The notes under the pieces are model-generated. The model made no database searches. It saw only the letters and a program-made list of their open reading frames with translations, and was not told the origin of the DNA. From Rotaria sordida (Eukaryota > Rotifera > Eurotatoria > Philodinida > Philodinidae), in the NCBI GenBank assembly GCA_905250125.1, contig CAJNOL010000142.1:124001-188000 (forward strand): a DNA stretch of 64,000 nt. The letters are read 5' to 3'. The translations under genes were made by a program, and so were the position numbers. How positions within the stretch are numbered: the stretch's first letter is position 1; every line of letters starts with the position of its first letter. Below, piece by piece: positions 13,992-26,262 of this stretch.

Positions 13992-16900
13992 ATGGCACTT
14001 CGATTGCTTTTATCAAATCGTATAATACTTCCTCAACGAATTTCATTTATACGATTTTCTCGTTATTATACACCACTTACATTTGAACATCATTCAATAA
14101 GTTCTTCAAATTCGATTTCAAATTCTTCTATCTATTGTCATCAACATAAAACTAATAGTTCATTATTATCAACACATCGTACATTTTTTCTTTCATCAAA
14201 ACTTGCTTCATTTTCATCAAATTCATCAAATTCAAAAGACGGTAATACACCACCATCACCTCCATCGGATGGTAATTCATCATCGTCGTCATCATCATCT
14301 TTTTCAAATGATGGAAAAAATCAAAATGGTGATGATAGTAGTGATGGAGGAAGTGATCCTACACAGAATACTGTACCTGTTGTAATTCAAGCAGGAAATC
14401 CTTTAATGCCTGTTGAAGTACCGGAACATTATCCAATAGTACCATTAATACCAGTTTCACGTCATCCATTATTTCCAAAATTTATAAAAATGCTTGAAAT
14501 AACAAATAAAGATTTAATGGATTTAATAAGACGAAAAGTTAAATTAAATCAACCATATGCTGGTATATTTTTACGTAAAGAAGCATCAACAACATCATCA
14601 ACAGATTCTAAAACAGTAGAAACTATAAAAGAAAAACTTGCGAGTACAGTAACATCAGATGTTATTAAAAATCTTGATGAAATTTATAGAATTGGTTCAT
14701 TTGTACAAATTCATGAAGTACATGATATGGGTGATCGTTTACGAATGATTGTTATGGCACATCGACGAATTAGAATTGTTGGTATTGCATCAGATGATTT
14801 AGGAATAGAAGATTTAGATCGACGACGTTTACAACAAAAACCTAATGGTAATCGTAGACGATCAAGACGAAAAGGTTAATAATTTAAAATAGTTCGATTA
14901 AGAACAAAAACAAAAAAAAATTTTTTTTTCTTCGATATAGATGATTCAGCTATGGTAGAAGAAACATCTCCTGAACCTGTATCACCATCATCGACCAGCG
15001 AAGAACCTATTGTTGTCAATAAAATTTTATTAGCCGATACAGAAAATGTTACACATGATGATTATGAACAAACACCAGAACTTAAGGTATGATGAAATGG
15101 AAATTCGATACTAAATCTTATCTTTACGAAAGAACTCATTTGATTGATGTTATCTGTTTGAGCTCATATTTTGCTCATAGATTAGACTCATTGTATAGAT
15201 AAAAACTCTAAAAGAATTCGTGCCATTAGATCTTTCCTCTTATGTTATGATCATTTGACTGAACCTGCCGTTTCCCACAACAATAGGTCTTATGATTTGT
15301 ATGATAACCTGAAAGTTTCAGCCGAAACAGATGATTTTTCCTTAACATATAAAATGTCTACAAAAATGAACTATTTTGGAAGCTTTATCAATGTCTTGTC
15401 TTGAGGAAGGGCGAACGTCTATTTGAACTGAAGCTATTAGCTGGAGAGCTATGGGTCTACGTTTTTGTAGACATAGGTCTGGCCGAGTCTATATTCGAGT
15501 TTTTTTAACACTGTCTGACATTCTCGGTGTATATGACCAAATAAACAATCAAGATTCCAGGTATGTGTTAACTCTTAGGAAAAAATTGAATCGTAGCCGA
15601 ATCACTATACCTATGCAGATTGATGCCAGGTCTTTTCTATTAAGATACAAAGTTGAATAGAAATTGGATCTGCAATTAAATTTGAATTTGAAAAAAATTA
15701 AAACATTGAACCCGGAACGGTCTGTAACTTTCTATTTCTACGATATTGTAAGATCTATCATTGTGGTTTATCTATACTATAAGTCTTATTTATGAGCAAA
15801 ATATAAATTTAAATAGAGGATGTCAGGTGGATGAATCCTTTGGTTAGTTAATTTATTTAATGCTATTGACGAATGATGTTGCCAATACGATCTTGTCCAA
15901 AGAAGTTTTTAGAAATTGTCAAACGTTCTGTTTTTTAATTGCTAAAGATTAATCTGCTGTTTGGATGTCTTTACAAAAAAAAAAAAAAAGAAGTGAAACT
16001 TCAAAATGAATAATAACAATATAATGATCTAAGTTCATTCAGTCTTGGATAAAAAAATATATGTTAAACATTTTTACAACAAATAAAAATGTGAATAAAT
16101 ACTTTATTCTATCGTTATTATTTTTTTCTTTATGATAAGTTAAAAACATTCGATATTAGACGATATTTTATTCATATATTTTTGATATATATATATATAT
16201 TGTATATTTTAAGGCATTAACTGCAGAACTTGTGAAAACTATTCGAGATATTGTTGCATTAAATCCATTTTATAGGTAAAAATAAAAACGATTTCCTGTC
16301 TCTTCTATTAAGAATTTTGAATTTTTTTGTTTTGTATTTTAGAGAATCAATTGCAGCACTTATTCATAGTGGACAACGAGCTGATCATCCTGTATATTTA
16401 AGTGATTTAGGAGCAGCACTTACAAGTGCTGAAGGTCCTGAACAACAAGCTGTTATGGAAGAAATGAATGTATGTGTTTTGTATAATTGTTCTTTCATAT
16501 AAACAAAAAAAAAAGAAATTTGTTGTTCTATTCTTTTTTTTTCTAGATTCCAAATCGATTAATGCTTACATTAAATTTATTAAAAAAAGAATTAGAAATG
16601 AGTCGTCTTCAACAAAAAATTGGTAAAGAAGTTGAAGAAAAAGTTAATAAACAACATAGAAAATTTATGTTAATGGAACAATTACGTGTTATTAAAAAAG
16701 AATTAGGACTTGAAAAAGATGATAAAGAAGCTATGAATGATAAATTTCGTACAAGATTAAAAGTAATTGAAATTAAGAATTTTCTCTTTTTTTTTTAATA
16801 ATTTTATTTATTAAAAATTTTACTTTAGGATCTTAATGTACCAGCACATGTTAAAATAGTTATTGATGAAGAATTAGAACGATTAAATGTTTTAGAAAAA

Positions 16901-19900
16901 CATTCAGCAGAATTTAAGTTCGTTTAATATTATTATTGTTTTTTAAAGAGAATTTTTCTAATTATTTCCATTTGTTTTTCTTTTCTAGTATTTGTACAAA
17001 TTATCTTGATTGGTTAACAAATCTTCCATGGGGTAAAATAAGTGAAGACAAAACAGATCTTGATTATGCACAAAAAGTACTCGATGAAGATCATCATGGA
17101 ATGGAAGATATTAAAAAACGAATTCTTGTAAGAAATAATAAATTAAATTATTATTAAAAATAGGGAGAAGGAAGTCAACCTCTTCATCTTGAAAAATTTT
17201 CATTTATATGCATGGGAGTTTTAGCTAGAGATATACAGAGTTTGTTTTAACGTGTTTCTGCTCGCTGACACCCAAACAAACTGTAGGAAAAATCTTCCAA
17301 TAGTCCTCCTGACGAAGGAACATATCCAAGTGGTTCGCTCCGTTCGTTTGCATGTTTTGTTTATGTGCACGGTGTATTATAGTCGGAAAAAGCCTAAGAG
17401 AATGCATGCTTTTGTTGTTTGAAGTTTTTTGTTTTTTATATAGTGAGATATGCTAACGCTAGAATTTTCATTGCTTACGCAGGAACGTTCCCATGTAATT
17501 CACTCCGTTTGTCTCCATATTTTCCCCATATGTAGTTAATCACTAGAGTAGTGTGACTTCCAAAGAATTCTTGTTCATGTTTAAATTTGGTCAAGATAAT
17601 ACGTTTTCAGGAGATTTCTTTTGTAGCAGTTCAAGTTTTTCAATTTTTTTTAGTTTTTGAAAGATTGTTTTTTAGTTGAAATCACCCAAGCTCTGTACCT
17701 CTTGTAGTGGCAAAGTTATAAAGGTTCCCCTCAAGATCATAAATGGACTATAAATAAGCTAGAAGTTTACTCTAGCTTGACATATCGAGTTGAAGTTTTT
17801 ATCAAAACTATTTCTCACTAGGATCAAGGATTCCTGAAAATTTTATCCCAAATAGACCATCCTAAGTGGAAAACCTATTGTGAGAAAGAGGATCCTTTTA
17901 AGTATGGTGTAATATAGGGATATGTTGAGAAACCCATATCTTGGCAGTACGATATCCAAAACTGATAGAATTTTATACATAAAATAGTCTAATCAAGATC
18001 TCAATGTGTACGAAATTTCAGGTTGAAATTCTAAATTATGATTTTTTCCGAAAATTAGACTCCGACAAGAGGAGTCCACTAAAAATTTGTTATTTTAACC
18101 AAACCTAAACATGAATAAGAATCTTTTGGAGATTACACTACTCTAATGATCTCTTACATATGAGTAAAATATGGAGACAAACGCATGGATAATGAAAAAT
18201 GTATTTTTCGTTGATCATGAATAGATATTTTCATCAGATGAAAAGAGATCCATTTCCTTTTTAAATACATAGTTAATGAAACTTTGTGATTGTACATTTT
18301 TTATATACTCTGCTTACGAAAAAAGAAAGTGTACACGATGTACACTTTACTAGTATAAATAAAGTATAAAAAGACATTCTGTTTTCGATTCCTATTAGAA
18401 ATATTGTTGGAGACATTCATGAATAATTTTTGTTTTCTTCTAGGAATTCATTGCTGTTAGTCATTTAAAAAAATCAACACATGGAAAAATTCTTTGCTTT
18501 CATGGACCACCTGGTGTTGGAAAAGTAAGTTAAATAAAGCGATATTTCTATTAAGATAAATATTCTCAGAGATCGATTATCAAGATTTTTTAAATTTAAT
18601 ATACTGTATATAAAATTTTAATTTTATCGGTTTTTTTTTCAGACAAGTGTTGCTAAATCAATTGCACGTGCACTTGATCGACAAGTAAAAATTTCGTATT
18701 TAATAAATTAGAATATTAGTTTGTATTTTTTTGTTTTGTTTAGTATTTTCGATTTAGTGTAGGAGGTATGCATGATACAGCAGAAATTAAAGGTCATCGT
18801 CGAACATATGTTGGTGCAATGCCAGGAAAAATGATACAATGTTTAAAAAAAACTAAAACAGAAAATCCACTTGTATTAATCGATGAAATCGATAAATTAG
18901 GTCGTGGTGGTTTTCATGGTGATCCATCAGCTGCTTTACTTGAAATGCTTGATCCAGAACAGAATGCATATTTTCTTGATCATTATCTTGATGTTTCTGT
19001 TGATCTATCAAAAGTATTAAGATTTTCTAGGCAATTTTCTTTTTTTTTTTTTTTTCTATAAAATTTAATTATTTTAGGTATTATTTATATGTACAGCTAA
19101 TGTACTTCATACGATTCCTGAGCCATTAAGAGATCGTATGGAAGTTATTGAAGTATCTGGATATGTTGCTGAAGAAAAATTAGCTATTGCAAAAGTAATT
19201 AAAATAAATATAATTATATATATATATATATTTGTTTTTTATTTAGAATTATTTAATTCCAATAGCAAGTAAACAAACAGCTGTAAAAGATGATGCAATT
19301 GAAATAAAAGATTCAGCTTTAATGCAACTTATAAAAGCTTATTGTCGTGAAAGTGGTGTTCGAAATTTACAAAAACATATTGAAAAAGTTTGTTAAAAGA
19401 ATTTTTTGTTTTTAAATATTTATTATTATTTAATTTAATAGATATTTCGAAAAGTTGCATTTAAAATTGTTAAAGAAGGTGGTAACAAAGTTGTTGTTGA
19501 TGATGGAAATCTACAAGAATTTGTTGGAAAACCCGTATATACAACAGATAGAATGTATGAATTAACACCACCTGGTGTTTCTATGGGTCTTGCATGGACA
19601 GCTAGTGGTATGTTTAAATGATATTTATTAGATAGAAATTTTACAGCTATAGGAAATTTTTTTTTTCTAAGTAAATATCAGCAAAAGTCAAGTCCGGAAC
19701 TTTTTCTTTCGGAAGCAGGAGGATTTAATTAGATTTTTCAAGTAGAGATTATTTGCCGGAGTGTTCGATGGAAGAAACAGTAGACTTCAATAGAGATTTC
19801 CAAAGGCTTCAAGACTGAAGTCTCTGCAGCTTTCTCTTCGGGATATCGTCAGGATTAAGGGCGGGGACAAGGATCAATAACTCAGGATTTTGAGAATTTG

Positions 19901-21079
19901 GAAGCGAAAAAAAACCAGTAAAACACCGCTCGAGAAGAACAAAAATTTTTTTCATATTAGGAATTATTTGAGATTTATTATTTATTTATCGATTGCGTGT
20001 TCTTTCTTTTCTGAATCAAGAACAAGAAACCACAGATAGTACAAAAAGTATTCATACATTTATTAATACTTTCTTTGTATTTTTTTCTTTTGTGTAATAA
20101 GAGCATCAATATGAAAATTTCTTCTTGGGGCAGAGAACAAATATATTTTCTCTTCAACATTTGATATCTCTCAATATGTCCTCTATTACATATATGATAG
20201 TCAAGATTCGAATCCTGCGTAAATAAGATCAAATTAATTCCTTATCATTATTATACAAATCGATCAATAGAATAAACAAAAATATAATTAAATGCCTGAA
20301 TACTTTTTTCACTATCTATATATCTCTTACATTTGTTATAATTAATTCTTAATAATAAAAATTTTAATTATTTATTTATTTTTTCTATTCAGGTGGAAGT
20401 GTAATTTTTATTGAATCACGTCTTATCAATCCTATTGAAGCTTTGGATACATCGACAACTACAATAAAAGATGATAAGAATAGTAGATTAAATGGTAGTT
20501 TAACATTAACAGGTAAATTAGGTGATGTTATGAAAGAAAGTTGTACAATTGCATCAACATATGCAAAATCATTTTTACAACAAATTGATCCAAATAATCG
20601 AGCATTACGTATTGGTCATATACACATTCATATACCAGAAGTAAGTATCAAAACAGAAAAAAAAAAAAACAAGAAAATCTTTCTGTTTGTTTTTTTAGGG
20701 TGCAACACCAAAAGATGGTCCATCAGCTGGTTGTACAATAGTTACAGCACTTCTATCACTTGGTTTAAATAAACCAATAAAACAAAATGTTGCTATGACA
20801 GGTGAAGTATCTTTAACTGGTCGAATTTTACCTGTTGGTGGAATAAAAGAAAAAGTTATTGCTGTATGTTTTGTTTTTTTTTTACATTTCTAAATCCCAT
20901 TTATTTTTTATTTTTAACTTTTCTTTTAGGCTAAACGAGCAAATGTTCATACAGTTATATTACCACATGAAAATCAAAAGGATTATAATGACCTTCAAGA
21001 TTTTATTAAAGATGGACTAACTATTCATTTTGCTAAAACATATGATGAAGTTTATAAAATTGTATTTGATGATCAATAA
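13992..21079 (+). CDS. LONP1: Mitochondrial Lon protease
   Basis: ATP-dependent serine protease of the mitochondrial matrix that degrades misfolded and oxidised proteins and binds mtDNA. Sixteen exons: 13992-14874, 14941-15086, 16214-16275, 16343-16469, 16547-16762, 16829-16917, 16989-17127, 18444-18524, 18643-18684, 18744-19013, 19078-19194, 19247-19387, 19442-19607, 20393-20640, 20699-20863, 20930-21079, giving 1013 residues in frame. Arg-rich, acid-poor N-terminus fits a presequence; then a Ser/Asn/Asp-rich linker and the substrate-binding N domain from about 125. AAA+: Walker A GPPGVGKT (575-582, split by an intron), Walker B LVLIDEID. Protease: KDGPSAG with catalytic Ser918, and Lys961 in GGIKEK. 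The ATG at 13992 is the first in frame. One exon carries a Lys/Arg-rich insert ([11 protein letters not shown]), as in other animal Lons. Confidence 0.97.
15128..15838. repeat. Foldback repeat in Lon intron 2
   Basis: Intron 2 (15087-16213) contains ATATTTTGCTCATAGATTAG near 15167, which pairs with the reverse complement of CTTATTTATGAGCAAAATAT near 15785-15804. The match continues inward through GTATAGATAAA (TTTATCTATAC on the right) and ATTAGATCTT (AAGATCTATCAT on the right). The arms are diverged and the ends approximate. A small perfect GTCTAC/GTAGAC hairpin lies at 15455-15472. Confidence 0.55.
17506..18183. mobile_element. 678-bp TIR element inside Lon intron 7
   Basis: The left end CGTTTGTCTCCATATTTT (17506) is matched by the right end AAAATATGGAGACAAACG (18166-18183). 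The inverted repeat continues for about 85 bp (17506-17591 with 18098-18183), including AGAGTAGTGT / ACACTACTCT and TTCATGTTTA / TAAACATGAA. No transposase frame is seen, so it is MITE-like. No clear target-site duplication was found. It lies entirely in an intron and does not break the gene. Confidence 0.8.
18326..18348. repeat. Perfect short palindrome in Lon intron 7
   Basis: AAAGTGTACA (18326-18335) and TGTACACTTT (18339-18348) form a perfect 10-bp stem with a 3-nt CGA loop. Confidence 0.6.
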
Positions 21080-21814
21080 ATTAAAACAAAAATGATTTCC
21101 ATATATAAACAAAACAACTGCTGAATTGTTTTTTTTTTTCATAGTCAAAATAGTTTGCTTTTTCATTTTTTTTTTTTTTTTTGTTTTTTGTTATCCAGGT
21201 TTTTTTTTTCTTCATTCTTTAATACACTATATGTGGCAATTTTTTTTGTTAATCAAGATAACAAAATGTCTAAATCATAATTTATTAAATAATGAACAAG
21301 TAAGTGATTATACAAGAAATATTCATAAGGGGGTCTAACCCCTATATTTTCATTGCTGACGTCATTCTAGTGTTGTTGTTTTTCTTCTTCCGACATAAAG
21401 TCTTGAAGAAAAAGAGAGTGAGGAAAGAAAAAGAGACAGAGAGAGAGAAAAAAAAGAGGGATTGGCACAGGACTCCTGTTTTTCTGGAAGCAATCAGTAG
21501 CAAAATGTGAGCGGAGAACATTTGTTTGCTGCTCTTTTTATCCGTTACGAAAGAAGAAAAATGATTGGCATTGGTTGGTGAGGTTTCTTTTTGTTTGCAT
21601 GTATTTTCTCTGCTCTCGTCTACTTGTACAATCATAGCAAAGAAATAGAACATCGAGGTGTGTTTATAAACCATACTTTTCTTTTACCACAATCACTTGC
21701 AAAAGGGGGGTAAGAAAAGAAAGACGTAATTTCTAAAAAAAATAAAGGACAAAATAGTACCATGTTCAAAGATACAAACGTTGGTTTGTTTTCATTGTTT
21801 TTGAATTTTCAGAT
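21080..21814. other. Intergenic region between Lon and GDH copy 1
   Basis: A possible polyadenylation signal AATAAA overlaps the Lon stop codon. The rest is T-rich and then purine-rich sequence (around 21410-21460). A splice-acceptor-like TTTTCAG ends 2 nt before the GDH start codon. No gene was seen. Confidence 0.6.
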
Positions 21815-23928
21815 ATGTCGATTTTATCACGTGCCGTGTGTAATCACACGGGATCATTAAAATTAAATTCTGGTCTCAATCCTATGTATCGTATTGTACG
21901 AAATTTGAATAGTGAAACGCCACCGGAAGAGGAAGGGTATTTGTTTTTTTGTTTGAAATTTTATATTTTATCTTTTGTTTTTTGAATGCAAAATTTTTTC
22001 TTCAATAGAACTGGTTTTTATACTATGGTAGAAAAATTTTATGATCGTGCTGCAAGAATTCTTGAAGAAAAATTAGTAAATGATATGCAAAAATCGAAAT
22101 TAACTGAACAACAAAAACGTATTAAAGTACGAGGAATATTAACAATGATGAAACCACCAAATTATGTTTTGGCCATGACATTTCCTGTTCGACGTGATAA
22201 TGGTGAATGGGAATTAATCGAAGCATGGCGTGCTCAACATTCATTACATCGTACACCATGTAAAGGTGGTATTCGTTATTCTATGGATGTTAATTTAGAT
22301 GAAGTTAAAGCATTAGCTGCTTTAATGACATTTAAATGTGCTTGTGTTAATGTTCCATTTGGTGGAGCTAAAGCCGGTGTAAAAATTAATCCAAAAGGTA
22401 AACAAAAAAATTCTTTTGTTCTTTTTGTTTTTAAAAGTAAATATTTTTTTGTGTTACATTTTATAGATTGGTCCGAAGGAGAATTAGAACGTATTACTCG
22501 AAGATTAACAGTTGAATTAGCTAAAAAAGGTTTTATTGGACCTGGTCTTGATGTACCAGCACCAGATATGGGTACTGGTGAACGTGAAATGGCTTGGATT
22601 GCTGATACATATGCATCAACTGTTGGTTGGGAAGATATAAATGCATATGCATGTGTTACTGGTAAACCTATATTACAAGGTGGTATTCATGGACGAACAT
22701 CAGCGACAGGTCGTGGTTTATATTATGGTCTAAATAATTTTCTAAATGAAAAACATTATATGGATCTAATTGGTTTACCAACTGGTTTAAAGGGAAAAAC
22801 ATTTATTGTTCAAGTAATTAAAAAAAAAACAAAAAATAATAAAGAAAGAAATTTAATCAAAATTTTGATTATTTTTGTTTTTTCTTTTTTTAAGGGTGCG
22901 GGTAATGTTGGTTTTCATTCTATGCGTTATTTATCACGAAATGGTGCAAAATGTGTTGGTGTACTTGAATGGGATGGAGCTATTGTTAATCCAAATGGTA
23001 TTGATCCATTAGCATTAGATGAATATAAATTTCAAAATGGAACTATTATTGGATTTCCTGGTGCAAAACCTTATGATAAACAACCAAAAGAAGAATTACT
23101 TTGTGAACCATGTGACATTCTTATACCAGCTGCAAATGAACAACAAATAACATCAAGCAATGCTGGAAAAATTCAAGCTAAGGTTAGATTTAATATGATT
23201 GTCTTTGTTTAAAAAAAATAAATAAATTTTCTAATTTAGATCATTGCTGAAGGTGCCAATGGACCGACAACACCATCAGCAGATAAAATTCTTCTTGGAA
23301 AAAATGTCTTAGTTATTCCTGATATGTATATCGTAAGTATTTATTTATTTATTTTTTGATAGAAAAAAAAAAAATTATTATTTTTTATCATAAAGAATGC
23401 TGGTGGTGTAACAGTATCCTATTTTGAATGGCTTAAGAACCTTCAACATACATCATATGGTCGATTGACATTTAAATATCAACGAGATACAACTTATTCA
23501 CTTCTTGGTAGAATTTATTATTTTCTTCTTGAAATTTTTTTTCATAAATGAATCGGTTTTTTTTTCCTATTTTGTGTAATGTAGAAAGTGTTCAAAGTTC
23601 ATTAGAAGCTAAATTTGGTAAAATGGGAGGAAAAATTCCAATTGTAAGTAATGAAGATAATTTTAATGAAGAAAAACAAAAAAAAAAAAAAAAAAAATTT
23701 CTATAATAGATTCCTAGTGAAAGATTTTATAAACGTATGGCTGGTGCATCTGAAAAAGATATCGTACATTCAGGTCTTGAACAAACAATGGAAAAAGCTG
23801 CACGTTCTATTATGCAAACAGCTCAAAATTATAAATTAGGTTTAGATTTACGTACAGCTGCATATGTAACATCATTGGAAAAAATTTATAATGTCTATTC
23901 AGCTGCTGGTATGACATTTGGTGTTTAA
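21815..23928 (+). CDS. GLUD1: Glutamate dehydrogenase, mitochondrial, tandem copy 1
   Basis: Oxidative deamination of glutamate to 2-oxoglutarate with NAD(P), in the mitochondrial matrix. Exons: 21815-21936, 22009-22397, 22467-22813, 22895-23182, 23240-23332, 23396-23507, 23585-23643, 23710-23928, giving 542 residues. The first about 30 residues ([18 protein letters not shown]) suit a presequence. The substrate lysine motif [40 protein letters not shown] and the Rossmann motif GAGNVG (about 287; usually GFGNVG in vertebrates) are intact. The C-terminal third keeps the antenna ([22 protein letters not shown]), so this is the allosteric animal-type hexamer. Copy 2 begins 228 nt after the stop. 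The exon set differs from copy 2 at several positions although total coding length between anchors is equal. The 5' splice-like TTTTCAG just before ATG may be a spliced-leader acceptor. Confidence 0.96.
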
Positions 23929-24155
23929 TTGTGTATAAGTATGATTGAACAAACAGATATACATTGACATGAAAAAAATAAAAAGTTTTCATCTTTTTTT
24001 TTTTTCTTTTTTCTGTGAAGTGATTACAGTTAAACAAAACAATAGTTTCTTTGTTGTATTACTCTTAGATGTCCATGTTTATTTTAATGAACATAATTTG
24101 ACCGATCCAAACTTTGAACGAAATATATTTTTAGATAAAAAGCAAAAAAAAAAAG
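23929..24155. other. Short spacer between the two GDH genes
   Basis: This 227-nt gap contains AATAAA near 23977 and a T-rich tract with an acceptor-like ATTACAG ending near 24028. That layout (polyadenylation, polypyrimidine tract, AG) would fit either separate genes or a trans-spliced two-gene transcript. The sequence alone does not decide. Confidence 0.45.
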
Positions 24156-26262
24156 ATGTTAAAAATAAGTTCACGTCATAATAAAACATTACAACAAGTA
24201 TCAACATATTCAATTATACGTTTTTCATCTCATGCATCAACACAACAACAACAAGGACCAGCACATTTTGGTTTTTATCGTCAAGTTGAATTATTTTATG
24301 ATCGTGCTGCAAAAATTCTTGAAGAAAAATTAGTTGCTGGTATGCAACGAACAAAATTAACTGATGATTTGAAACATAAAAAAGTACGAGGAATATTAAA
24401 AATTATTAAACCATGTAATCATGTTTTGGAAATGAGATTTCCTATACGAAGAGATAATGGAGAATTAGAAATGATTGAAGCATATCGTGCACAACATTCA
24501 CAACATCGTACACCATGTAAAGGTGGTATTCGTTATTCTATGGATGTTAATTTAGATGAAGTTAAAGCATTAGCTGCTTTAATGACATTTAAATGTTCAT
24601 GTGTTGGTGTACCATTTGGTGGTGGAAAAGCCGGTGTAAAAATTAATCCAAAAGGTAAACAGGAAATTTCTTTTTTGTTTATATTAAGTTAATATTTGTA
24701 TGTTAATATTAGATTGGTCCGAAGGAGAATTAGAACGTATTACTCGAAGATTAACAGTTGAATTAGCTAAAAAAGGTTTTATTGGACCTGGTATTGATGT
24801 ACCAGCACCAGATATGGGTACTGGTGAACGTGAAATGGCTTGGATTGCTGATACATATGCATCAACTGTCGGTTGGGAAAATATTCATGCATGGGGTTGT
24901 GTTACAGGTAAACCTATTCTTACTGGTGGTATTCATGGACGAACATCAGCTACGGGTCGTGGTTTATATCATGGTGTAGATAATTTTGTTAATGAAGCGT
25001 CATTTATGTATGTATAAAAGAAAACAAAAAATCGTTTGTTTTTTTTTTCTCAGTTAGATGCAAAAATCTAATTTTTTATTTAGGGGAATGGTTGGTCTTT
25101 TACCTGGTCTTGCGGGTAAAACATTTATTGTTCAAGTAATTACAAAAAAAAATTCATGAGAAAATTTAATCGAAATTTTGACTTCTGTTTTTTCTTTTTC
25201 GAGGGTGCGGGTAATGTTGGTTTTCATTCTATGCGTTATTTAACTCGACATGGTGCTAAATGCATTGGTATACTTGAATGGGATAGTGCTATTGTTAATC
25301 CAGATGGTATTGATCCAAAAGCCTTAGAAGAATATAAAACAGAAAATGGCACAATTAAAGGTTTTCCAGGTGCTAAACCCTATGATAAACAACCAAAAGA
25401 AGATTTACTTTGTGAACCATGTGATATTCTTATACCAGCTGCAAGTGAACGACAAATTACAAGTGAAAATGCACATCGTATACAAGCTCGAATTATTGCT
25501 GAAGTAAAATATATATTGTTTTTGTTTTATTAGTATAAAATATAAAAAATATTTTTTTTTCTTTTTAGGGTGCTAATGGTCCAGTAACACCGGAAGCTGA
25601 TGAAATTTTATTGAAGAATAATGTACTCGTTATTCCTGGTATAGCAAAAAAAATTCCTTTTTTTTGTTTCTTTTTTTTTGTAAATAATTTCTTTAGATTT
25701 ATATGTCAATGCTGGTGGTGTAACTGTTTCTTATTTTGAATGGTTAAAAAATTTAACTCATGTCAGTTATGGTCGATTAACATTTAAGTATCAACGTGAT
25801 ACTAATTATTCTTTACTTGGTAGATGTTTTAAATAGAATTTATTTTCAAATTTTTTGTTTATTTTATATAGAATCCGTACAAAGTTCATTAGAAGCTAAA
25901 TTTGGTCGCATGGTAAATAATTAATTTTTTTTTACTAATCTAAAATCATAATTTTCCTTAGGGTGGAAAAATTCCAATTGTAAGTAGAAAATTTTGTTTT
26001 CGAAAAAAAAAACCAAACTATTTTAAAAAATATATTATCTTAGGTACCAAGTGATGAATTTTTTAAACGTATGGCTGGTGCATCGGAAAAAGATATCGTA
26101 CATTCAGGTCTTGAACAAACAATGGAAAAATCTGCACGTGCTATTATGCAAACAGCAATACGTTTTAATCTTGGTCTTGATATTCGTACAGCAGCATATG
26201 TCAATGCTATTGAAAAAATCTATGATGTTTATGTTAGTGCTGGTATTGCATTTGGATCATAA
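24156..26262 (+). CDS. GLUD1: Glutamate dehydrogenase, mitochondrial, tandem copy 2
   Basis: Paralogue of the preceding gene with the same enzymatic role. Exons: 24156-24654, 24713-25007, 25084-25135, 25204-25503, 25569-25638, 25697-25819, 25872-25912, 25962-25979, 26044-26262, giving 538 residues. The presequence-like start ([18 protein letters not shown]) is unrelated to copy 1 and is not split from the mature protein by an intron. [46 protein letters not shown] (about 283) and the antenna are intact. One exon is only 18 nt (GGKIPI). Stretches near 24500-24595, 24713-24790 and 26070-26130 are identical or nearly identical to copy 1 even at silent sites, whereas other stretches differ freely. 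Both copies look functional. Confidence 0.96.

Noticed and set aside
20195-20220. tRNA-like B box (GATTCGAATCCTGC)
   Set aside because: The flanking bases do not form a T-stem and no A box or acceptor stem could be found at the right distance.
24782-24979. Overlapping frame inside GDH copy 2 (and similar ones in GDH copy 1, LMO, GH38-like and ERI3-like genes)
   Set aside because: Shadow frames caused by codon bias of the real gene in another frame.
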